Assembly: GCA_937944855.1 (NCBI GenBank) | Contig: CALFAY010000010.1 | Location: forward strand, 124,001 to 188,000 | DNA from: an uncultured Planctomycetota bacterium | GTDB lineage: Bacteria; Planctomycetota; Planctomycetia; Gemmatales; HRBIN36 | Reading direction: 5' to 3' | DNA: 64,000 nt | Shown here: positions 30,501 through 37,609 of the stretch, piece after piece | Position numbering within the stretch: position 1 is the stretch's first letter | How the letters are laid out: every line of letters starts with the position of its first letter | The notes under the pieces: generated by a model | Databases searched by the model: none | What the model saw: only the letters and a program-made list of their open reading frames with translations | Told to the model about the DNA's origin: nothing | Program-made: the position numbers and the translations under genes

Positions 30501-31001
30501 ATGGCAAGCCTGATTCCCTGGCCGTGGCGGAAGAAGACGACAGAGCCGGGCGGCAATGGCGGAGCACTGACGACGCCAGCTCGGGACTTCCCCACGCTGA
30601 TGCATCGTCTCCAGCGCGAGTTCGACGACTTGTTCGAGCGGATGGCCCGGGAGTGGCCGGTCTTCGCCGGCGACTTCGAGAGCCGGTGGCGCTGGGGCAT
30701 GGACTTCGAAGACAAGGACGATGCCTATGTCGTGCGGGCCGAGGCCCCGGGTTTCGAGCCGAATGACTTCGACATCAGCGTCAGCGGCGACCGGCTCATC
30801 CTGCGGGCCAGCCACAAGAGCGAGGAAAAGGGCAAGGAACGGGCCTTCCGGGAGCAGGTCGAATGCTATGAATGCGTCACGCTGCCGCCCGGAGTGGACA
30901 AGGACAAGATCGAGGCCAAGTACCACAACGGCATCCTGACCCTGACCCTGCCCAAGACCAAGGAAGGGCGTGGTCGCAAGATCGCGGTCAAGAATGCCTG
31001 A
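30501..31001 (+). CDS. Hsp20/alpha-crystallin small heat-shock protein (3 of 3)
   Basis: DAYVVRAEAPGFEPNDFDISVSGDRLILRASHK; YHNGILTLTLPKTKEGRGRKIAVK. Confidence 0.92.
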   Translation: MASLIPWPWRKKTTEPGGNGGALTTPARDFPTLMHRLQREFDDLFERMAREWPVFAGDFESRWRWGMDFEDKDDAYVVRAEAPGFEPNDFDISVSGDRLILRASHKSEEKGKERAFREQVECYECVTLPPGVDKDKIEAKYHNGILTLTLPKTKEGRGRKIAVKNA

Positions 31002-31189
31002 GAGGTCCCGGGGCTGGAGTCGCCTCTCGACAAGCTGCGGTGCGTGTCCTGCTGTTTTGGTCTCCGCGGAGCAGGTCCCATCGGCGGCTTGTCGGAGGCG
31101 GCTTCGGCCCCTGTTGCTATAAGAGACACCCTTCCCAGGTTCCAGCTCGGCCCCCGGCCGGGCTATCCGCATCCGAAAGGAACGTTCCC

Positions 31190-31615
31190 ATGACCCAGAC
31201 CAGCCTGGCCCCGTTGGAAAGCAGCATCCAGACAACCAACATCTGGCTCAACGAAATCCTGGAGCGCATGGGCTGGCACGACCAGCACCGGGCCTATCAC
31301 GCCATTCGGGCCGTTCTGCACGCCCTGCGCGACCGCCTCACGGTGGACGAGACGGCCGCCCTGTCCGCCCAGCTGCCCCTGCTCATTCGCGGTATCTTTT
31401 ACGAAGGCTGGCATCCTCACGGCAAGCCGCTCAAGGAACGGCACAAGGAACAGTTTTTAGCCCATATCGCCGACGCCTTCCGCAACGATCCCGACGTCGA
31501 TCCGGAAAAAGTCACCCGGGTAGTTTTTCAGGTCATGGCCAAGCACATTACCAAAGGTGAGGTGGAAGGCATCAAACGCTGCCTGCCAGCGGAAATCCGT
31601 TCCCTGTGGGAGTGA
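31190..31615 (+). CDS. DUF2267-like protein
   Basis: TTNIWLNEILERMGWHDQHRAYHAIRAVLHALRDRLTVDETAALSAQLPLLIRGIFYEGW. Confidence 0.85.
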   Translation: MTQTSLAPLESSIQTTNIWLNEILERMGWHDQHRAYHAIRAVLHALRDRLTVDETAALSAQLPLLIRGIFYEGWHPHGKPLKERHKEQFLAHIADAFRNDPDVDPEKVTRVVFQVMAKHITKGEVEGIKRCLPAEIRSLWE

Positions 31616-31648
31616 CACAGCCGTGGCATTTTCGAGGGAGGAAGGACC

Positions 31649-31936
31649 ATGACCGCGGAAGAACGCAAAGATCAGACCGAGTCCCGTTCACCGACCAGCC
31701 CGGACGCCGGCCAAGGCGCTCCCGCCCTGCCTCCTGGTCAGCCTCCCGGCAGCGGTCCCTATGCGGAAGCGGTCGGCCGCGTGGACGTCACGGGCATCGT
31801 TCATGAAGGCGTCCATGTCGATCCGCTCATCACCGAGGGCCACGTCGGCTACGAGGAGAGCGGCGAATCCGAGATCATTCCGGCCCAGCGCCTTGCCGAC
31901 AAGCCGCCCGCGCCCGATAAGGGTAAGAACGGCTGA
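31649..31936 (+). CDS. Small hypothetical protein
   Basis: Co-directional with stress genes; PYAEAVGRVDVTGIVHEGVHVDPLITEGHVGYEESGESEIIPAQRL. Confidence 0.5.
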   Translation: MTAEERKDQTESRSPTSPDAGQGAPALPPGQPPGSGPYAEAVGRVDVTGIVHEGVHVDPLITEGHVGYEESGESEIIPAQRLADKPPAPDKGKNG

Positions 31937-32202
31937 TGCGGTGCCGGAACGCCCCTTGTCTCCGCCCCGGACCGATGGCCGCCGAGGATGAATCCATGAA
32001 GGTTGACGAACTCGCTGCCGTCGTGGACGAGTTGATCGAGGTTCTGCAATACCAGGCTGACATCCTGGAGCGGCTCGTGGCCCACGTCGAACAAGCCACC
32101 ATCCACCTTCCCGAAGACCGGGAAATCTCGGTCGTCCGCTCGTCGTTGAGCGGATTGAAGGTGCGGATGAAGAAACTGAGGGGCGAGTCGGCCACCGGCT
32201 AG
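31936..32202 (+). CDS. Small coiled-coil-like hypothetical protein (start may be 31996)
   Basis: MKVDELAAVVDELIEVLQYQADILERLVAHVEQA; 1-nt overlap with upstream ORF. Confidence 0.5.
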   Translation: MRCRNAPCLRPGPMAAEDESMKVDELAAVVDELIEVLQYQADILERLVAHVEQATIHLPEDREISVVRSSLSGLKVRMKKLRGESATG

Positions 32203-32241
32203 AATGCCGATTCTGAACGCCGTTCGCGGACCCAGCCTCAG

Positions 32242-32295
32242 CCCGCAGCGTGAGCAAGGCTGGCATTGCCAGGCGGACCGTGCTCACGCTGCGGG
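32242..32295. repeat. Perfect 15-bp inverted repeat (CCCGCAGCGTGAGCA / TGCTCACGCTGCGGG) with nested hairpin, REP-like
   Basis: Arms 32242-32256 and 32281-32295; inner CTGGC-ATT-GCCAG; between convergent genes. Confidence 0.85.
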
Positions 32296-32309
32296 TGAGA
32301 ATCTGCTGG

Positions 32310-33704
32310 TCATTTCTGGGAGCCGGAGGACGGTGCCGGCGATGGGGCATCTTCCAAGCCGTACTTGGCGATGAGCCGATACAAAGCCCGCCGACTGATG
32401 CCCAACAAGCGGGCCGCCTGGAGCTTGTTCCCGCGAGCCTGGGCCAGGGCGGCGGCCACGGTGCGCTTCTCCAGGTCGGCGAGGTTGAACGTGCCCATCC
32501 CCGCGGCCGACCGGCTGCCCGGAGAACGCACCGCCTCTGGCAAGTCATTGAGCGTGATGAGGTGATTCTCGGCAAGAATCTGGGCACGTTCCAGAACGTT
32601 GGCCAGTTCTCGCACATTGCCCGGCCAGTCGTAGCGGACCAGGGCCTCCAGGGCATCCGGATGGACGCGGAAGCGTACCGGCCCAATCTGCCGCGTGCTC
32701 AGGAAGTGCTCCACGATCTCGGGTATGTCCTCCCGGCGTTCTCGCAGCGGCGGCATCTCGATGCACACGACGTTGAGCCGATAGAACAGGTCTTCCCGGA
32801 ACCTTCCGGCTTTCTGCTCCTCCTCCAGCGGTTTGTTGGTGGCGACGAGAATGCGGACGTTGGCACGGTATTCCCGGACCCCTCCGACGCGGCGGAAGTG
32901 GCCGTCCTCCAGAACCCGCAGCAGCTTGGCTTGCACGGCGGGAGACATCTCGGCCACTTCGTCGATGAAGAGCGATCCGCCCTCGGCCACCTCGAACAAA
33001 CCGGGCTTGGTCTGCACCGCGCCGGTGAATGCTCCTTTCTCGTGGCCGAACAACTCACTTTCCAGCAGCGTTTCCTGCAAGGCAGCACAGTTGATCGTGA
33101 CCAATGGCTTGTCGCGGCGGGGACTGTTGTAATGGACGGCGCGCGCGGCCAGTTCCTTGCCGGTGCCGCTGGCGCCGCGGATCAGCACGGTGGCGTCGGT
33201 CGGGGCCACCTTCTCGATCAACTGCATGACCCGCTTCATGGCCGGGCTGGAGCCGATCAGCCGATAGCGCGGCGATTCGAACGTCAGCCGTTCGACGTAG
33301 TGCCGCAGCCGCACGTTCTCCGTCCGCAGCCGCCGGGTTTCCAAGGCCCGTTCCAGGATAGGCAGCAGGTTGCGCAGCTCGAACGGCTTGAGGACGTAAT
33401 CGAACGCTCCCAGACGCATCGCCTCGACAGCCGTGGGGATGCTGCCCTGACCCGTCATGATGATGCCGACCAGGCCCGGATCCAGTTCCAGCGCCGCACG
33501 CAGTGTTTGAAGGCCGTCCATGCCCGGCATCATCAAATCGCACAGCAGCAGGTCGAAATGTTCCTTTCCGAGGAGCTTCAACCCCTCGGGTCCGCTGGTG
33601 GCTCCGACGGCCGCGAAGCCCCGTTCGCCGAGCGATTCGCACAAGGCCTGGGTCAGTTCCGCCTCGTCGTCCACGATCAGTAAGCGGCCCCGCGGTTCCG
33701 ACAT
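32310..33704 (-). CDS. Sigma-54-dependent NtrC-family response regulator (REC-AAA+-Fis HTH)
   Basis: LLIVDDEAELTQALCESL; GASGTGKELAARAVHYNSPR; ELFGHEKGAFTGAV (GAFTGA); NKLQAARLLGISRRALYRLIAKYGL. Confidence 0.96.
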   Translation of the reverse strand: MSEPRGRLLIVDDEAELTQALCESLGERGFAAVGATSGPEGLKLLGKEHFDLLLCDLMMPGMDGLQTLRAALELDPGLVGIIMTGQGSIPTAVEAMRLGAFDYVLKPFELRNLLPILERALETRRLRTENVRLRHYVERLTFESPRYRLIGSSPAMKRVMQLIEKVAPTDATVLIRGASGTGKELAARAVHYNSPRRDKPLVTINCAALQETLLESELFGHEKGAFTGAVQTKPGLFEVAEGGSLFIDEVAEMSPAVQAKLLRVLEDGHFRRVGGVREYRANVRILVATNKPLEEEQKAGRFREDLFYRLNVVCIEMPPLRERREDIPEIVEHFLSTRQIGPVRFRVHPDALEALVRYDWPGNVRELANVLERAQILAENHLITLNDLPEAVRSPGSRSAAGMGTFNLADLEKRTVAAALAQARGNKLQAARLLGISRRALYRLIAKYGLEDAPSPAPSSGSQK

Positions 33705-33708
33705 CGCC

Positions 33709-34956
33709 TCAATCTCCCGTCCTCTGTGCTCTCACGCACTCGGCCTCGGCATCGGCCTGACGAAGCGGCAGCACGACCGTAACCGTCGTGCCCCGATCTA
33801 CCATGCTCCGCAACGTGATCTTGCCTCGATGTTCCTCGACGATCCGGCGACAGATCGGTAAACCCAGTCCAGTTCCCTGGCTTTGTCCCTTCGTGGTGAA
33901 GAACGGGTCGAAGACCTGGTCCAGATGCTCGGGAGGAATGCCCACGCCGGAATCGCTCACTTCGATGGCCACCGCCTCACAGTCATCTGGAAGGACCGTC
34001 GGCCGGGTCCGCAACACCAGCCGCCCTCCGTGAGGCATGGCATCGGCGGCGTTGGTCAGCAGGTTGAGGAAGACCTGTTGCAGTTTTTGAAGGTCGCACT
34101 GGATCGGCGGCAGCGCGGCATCCAGTTCCCAGACCACTTCGATACCGCGTTTGTGCAGCAAATGCCGCACGAGTTCGACGATGTGCTCCAACTCCCGGTT
34201 GACGTGGACCGTCACGACCCGATCCCGGCCCCGGCGGCAGAACTGGAGCAGTTCGCTGACCAGCTTGCTCATCCGCCGCGTTTCCTGCTGCACGATCTCC
34301 AGCGGACGCCGATTCGGATCGTTCTCGGACAACCGCTCGAGCACCGTTTCCAGCCGCAGCAGGTTGGTTGCCAGCGGGTTGTTGAGTTCGTGGGCGATGC
34401 TGGCCGCCGTCTCCCCGACGCTCGCCAGTTTCGCCGACTGCCAAAGCTGCTGCGTGAGGATGCGAATCTCCTGGTTCTTCTCCCGCAGCTCGGTCACAAG
34501 CCGCTGAAGCTCCTCGTGGCTGCGACGCAGCTCCGCCTCGGCTTGTTTGCGTTGCGTGATGTCGCGGATGATGCCGACAAACAGCCGCTGCCCGTCCACA
34601 CGGGCTTCCGCCACCGACAGTTCCACCGGAAAGATGCTGCCGTCCCGCCGCTGAGCCACGGTCTCCCGGCCGATCCCGATGATGTGTGGCTCTCCCGTCG
34701 CCAGGTAGCGAGCGATGTAGCTGTCATGCTCCTCACGGTACGGGGACGGCATCAGGATGCCGACGTTGCGACCGATGACCTCCTCAGCCCGATAGCCGAA
34801 CATCCGCTCGGCAGCGGGATTGAAGGTCTGAATCAAGCCCCGTTCGTCGATGCTGACGATGCCGTCTACGGCAGCGGTTAGAAGGGCCTGCCATCGGGCG
34901 GCGCTGGTCTGCTCCTCGGTGTAGCGAGCCGCTGTGCTCTCCGCCTTGCCCGCCAT
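33709..34956 (-). CDS. PAS-domain sensor histidine kinase
   Basis: PAS AAVDGIVSIDERGLIQTFNPAAERMFGYRAEEVIGRNV; ASIAHELNNPLATNLLRLETVL; HATPase DSGVGIPPEHLDQVFDPFFTTKGQSQGTGLGLPICRRIVEEH. Confidence 0.95.
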   Translation of the reverse strand: MAGKAESTAARYTEEQTSAARWQALLTAAVDGIVSIDERGLIQTFNPAAERMFGYRAEEVIGRNVGILMPSPYREEHDSYIARYLATGEPHIIGIGRETVAQRRDGSIFPVELSVAEARVDGQRLFVGIIRDITQRKQAEAELRRSHEELQRLVTELREKNQEIRILTQQLWQSAKLASVGETAASIAHELNNPLATNLLRLETVLERLSENDPNRRPLEIVQQETRRMSKLVSELLQFCRRGRDRVVTVHVNRELEHIVELVRHLLHKRGIEVVWELDAALPPIQCDLQKLQQVFLNLLTNAADAMPHGGRLVLRTRPTVLPDDCEAVAIEVSDSGVGIPPEHLDQVFDPFFTTKGQSQGTGLGLPICRRIVEEHRGKITLRSMVDRGTTVTVVLPLRQADAEAECVRAQRTGD

Positions 34957-35083
34957 CGTCTCCCCTTCCCGCGCTTGGGCCGACCCCTTCATCCCACGGG
35001 ATCAGTCCCCGACCCGCGGAATCCGTTTTACCCCCTCAATCGTGCTTATTGTAACGAGGGAGCGAACAAGCTGCATCCGATCC

Positions 35084-35107
35084 GCACGCCTTGTGCAGTT
35101 CCGCACA
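35084..35107. promoter_or_regulatory. Palindromic enhancer-like site, copy 2 (GCACGCCTTGTGCAGTTCCGCACA)
   Basis: TGTGC-N6-GCACA; 19/24 identical to 28443-28466; in divergent HK / zinc-ribbon intergenic region. Confidence 0.6.
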
Positions 35108-35169
35108 GCCAGGCGGGTTGTTGACCAAAAACTCCCGTCTTTTTCTGCACGGAGCCGCATCTCGCAAGA

Positions 35170-35185
35170 GGGTACGCCTTTTGCT
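35170..35185 (+). promoter_or_regulatory. Sigma-54 -24/-12 promoter, GGGTACGCCTTTTGCT
   Basis: GG-N10-GC with good match to TGGCACG-N4-TTGCW, upstream of zinc-ribbon ORF at 35216. Confidence 0.6.
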
Positions 35186-35215
35186 GGTCCAGCCTTCCGG
35201 AAGGCAATCACGACC

Positions 35216-35431
35216 ATGAAGCGCCTGTGTGCTTGGTGTGGAAGAGAACTGGACCAAGTCCAGCCGCGGGACCAACAGGACCAGACGCACGGATTGTGTC
35301 CGTCCTGTCGGCGGCAATTCTTCTCGCCGGCACCCCCGGAAGACCGCCCGCACCGTGCCGAAGACGTCCACGACGAAGCCTCGGATCCCCCGGATTCCTC
35401 CGGGGATGGAAGGCGCCCCGGCGCTTCTTGA
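35216..35431 (+). CDS. Small zinc-ribbon-like protein (CxxC...CxxC)
   Basis: MKRLCAWCGRELDQVQPRDQQDQTHGLCPSCRRQFF. Confidence 0.6.
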   Translation: MKRLCAWCGRELDQVQPRDQQDQTHGLCPSCRRQFFSPAPPEDRPHRAEDVHDEASDPPDSSGDGRRPGAS

Positions 35432-35460
35432 GCCATTCTCCAGTTCCGGGGGCTGAGGCC

Positions 35461-36234
35461 TCATTCCCACAGGAACCAACGGCGTTTGATCCGTGGTCCG
35501 TAGGACAGGCCAAATTGCTTCATGGCAATGTCGGTGACAGAACGTACCGCTTCCTCGGCAGAATCCGTGACCACGAAATGGTCATAATCCTTCTGGTCGA
35601 TCATGCCGTTGGCCACGAGGCGATCACGAAGAAAGTCCAGAAGCGGCTTCCAGAACTCCGTGCCCATCAAGACCAGGGGAAACTGCTTGATTTTTTCAGT
35701 TTGAATGAGGGTGGCGACCTCGAAGATCTCGTCCAGGGTACCAAATCCTCCCGGCAGAGCGATGAACGCATAGGAGTATTTGACGAGCATCAATTTGCGG
35801 ACGAAGAAGTAGTGGAAGGTGATCCAGTGATCGAGGTAGGGGTTGGGCAACTGTTCCTGGGGAAGCTGGATGTTGCAGCCGACCGACAGGCCGCCGACAT
35901 CCTTCGCTCCGCGATTGGCCGCCTCCATCAGTCCGGGACCGCCGCCGGTCATGACCGTGAACCCGGCCCGAGCCAGCCGCGCCCCGACTTCCCGGCCCAG
36001 GGCGTAATAGGGATTGTTTTCGCCGAAACGGGCTGAGCCGAACACCGTGACGCACGGGCCCAGGAAGTGAAAAGTACGAAATCCGCGCATCAATTCCCAG
36101 AAAATCGCCAGAGCTTTGAACAGTTCATAACGACGAGGCTGAGGGCCCTGGAGGAAGCGGACTTCGTTATTGGCCGGAACCTCAGACTTCGCAACAGCCG
36201 CCGACACCGCATCCGTATTCGCGACTGATTTCAT
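35461..36234 (-). CDS. LOG-family (TIGR00730-like) Rossmann-fold protein
   Basis: VTVFGSARFGENNPYYALGREVGARLARAGFTVMTGGGPGLMEAANRGA; ALPGGFGTLDEIFEVATLIQ. Confidence 0.9.
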   Translation of the reverse strand: MKSVANTDAVSAAVAKSEVPANNEVRFLQGPQPRRYELFKALAIFWELMRGFRTFHFLGPCVTVFGSARFGENNPYYALGREVGARLARAGFTVMTGGGPGLMEAANRGAKDVGGLSVGCNIQLPQEQLPNPYLDHWITFHYFFVRKLMLVKYSYAFIALPGGFGTLDEIFEVATLIQTEKIKQFPLVLMGTEFWKPLLDFLRDRLVANGMIDQKDYDHFVVTDSAEEAVRSVTDIAMKQFGLSYGPRIKRRWFLWE

Positions 36235-36331
36235 GTGTGGACCTTACGTTGACCAGACAAACCGCTCTGTTCCGGAGCGCGAGAGCCTGTGGCCTGAATC
36301 CGCTGGGACTGGAAAGCAATCTAATTTTATG

Positions 36332-36620
36332 GAGGGAAGGGCGGGTAAGCCCGAAGCCCCTGACTGCTGTAGCAGCCGGCACCTGCGATGGACAGTCAGC
36401 GACGCGAAGCGCACTGCCGATCGCGGTTGCGACTTCTAAAGTGGAGGGCTTACTGATCGGGGCTTGTGGCCCTGTCCGGGACCTCAACCCTGGTCTGCCC
36501 CGGTTCGACCGACAGGCACGACGCGGCAGATTGGGAGGCAAGAAGATAGGTACGGAGGAGGCTCCAGGACTGCAAGCAGACAGCTTTCCCTCTAACCCGG
36601 TTCGGATGCCGGGTTTTTTG
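36332..36620 (+). ncRNA. Candidate structured ncRNA of unassigned family, ending in intrinsic terminator
   Basis: Closing helix GAGGGAA (36332-36338)/TTCCCTC (36586-36592); long-range AAGCCC x2 vs GGGCTT x2 pairing; local hairpins; terminator at 3' end; no convincing ORF. Confidence 0.5.
36594..36620 (+). terminator. Intrinsic terminator AACCCGG-TTCGGATG-CCGGGTT TTTTG
   Basis: 7-bp stem followed by T-run on plus strand only. Confidence 0.8.
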
Positions 36621-36630
36621 TTGCGCGCCA

Positions 36631-37098
36631 TCAAGGGGAGCGCGCCGACAGCAGCGCCGCCACAATGAGCACCTGGGCGAGGACCAGCAGGGTCACGAAG
36701 GTCGCCACGCCGTACACCGTCTGCAAGCTCTGGGGCAGTTTCGGCCGACGCAGGATTTTCGTCGTCAGGACCGAGCACACCCAGTTCCAGTGCAGGGCCA
36801 GATGCTCGACGGCCAAGCCTGCCGCCAGGCACAAGGCCACGAATTGCACCAGACTCCACTGGTCGTAATCCAATCCCCATACGGTCCAACCGCCGGCCTG
36901 CGTCGGCGGCGGAAACACGATCCGCAACATGACCGACACCCAGACCACGACCAGCACGGCGACGAAGAGCGTAGCATCGAGCCAGAAATTGATGACCACC
37001 ATCGGCCACGACCGCCGTGGTTGCTTGTGTGGAGTGGCGGGCTCGGCTTCGTGGGTCGGAATCATTCCGGTTTCGTCTTCCCATCTGGCTTCGGTCAT
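36631..37098 (-). CDS. Small membrane protein, DUF4405-like
   Basis: TM helices; VALCLAAGLAVEHLALHWNWVCSVL. Confidence 0.6.
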   Translation of the reverse strand: MTEARWEDETGMIPTHEAEPATPHKQPRRSWPMVVINFWLDATLFVAVLVVVWVSVMLRIVFPPPTQAGGWTVWGLDYDQWSLVQFVALCLAAGLAVEHLALHWNWVCSVLTTKILRRPKLPQSLQTVYGVATFVTLLVLAQVLIVAALLSARSP

Positions 37099-37609
37099 CT
37101 CCGTCTGTCACCTCTCCTGAAATCGTGACTTCGCCTGCAAGTAGGACGAAATAATGCTGATATGGCTGGGTCAGGGCCGTCCAACAGCTATTTTGGCTTT
37201 GAAGTCGCGAAGCGGGAAACCTTTCGTTGCATGTTTCGCGGCATTCTCTGTTGGTTCTCGTCCGTAACTTCGACTCGCGTAACAACTTCAGAGCTTGGTC
37301 AGCTTCGCCGCTTTGAGTTTTTCGAGGCGGCGAACCGGATGGCGTACGGCGTCTGGGATTGCGGAGCTTTCGGGATTCGGTCTTTAAGCGTGTTTTTTCA
37401 GATCGCGGCGCTCCCGAGGACCAAGTAGGGCTTTTCCTTAGTGCCCAACTGCTTACAATAGAAGCATCCAACGGCCCTGGTAGACTGCGATACGATACGT
37501 CTATACAGCTTGCGAGGCTGAGGCGTGGTCGTCTCGGCCGTGGCAGGTTGTTCCCTACGGTCTGGGAGGTCGGGCCATGTAGCAAGGTTTTTCCTGTGAG
37601 GAGTGGGCC

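Noticed and set aside
36500-36515. T-loop-like CGGTTCGACCG suggesting a tRNA or tmRNA 3' end
   Set aside because: No flanking T-stem, acceptor stem or CCA; could not fold as tRNA-like domain.
36237-36668. 143-aa plus-strand ORF over the ncRNA candidate
   Set aside because: Reads through the intrinsic terminator and overlaps the neighbouring gene's 3' end; no protein-like features. Better explained as structured RNA.
37308-37345. TTCGCCGC...GCGGCGAA hairpin upstream of infB
   Set aside because: 8-bp stem with a long loop and no T-run; could be a leader structure but too weak to call.
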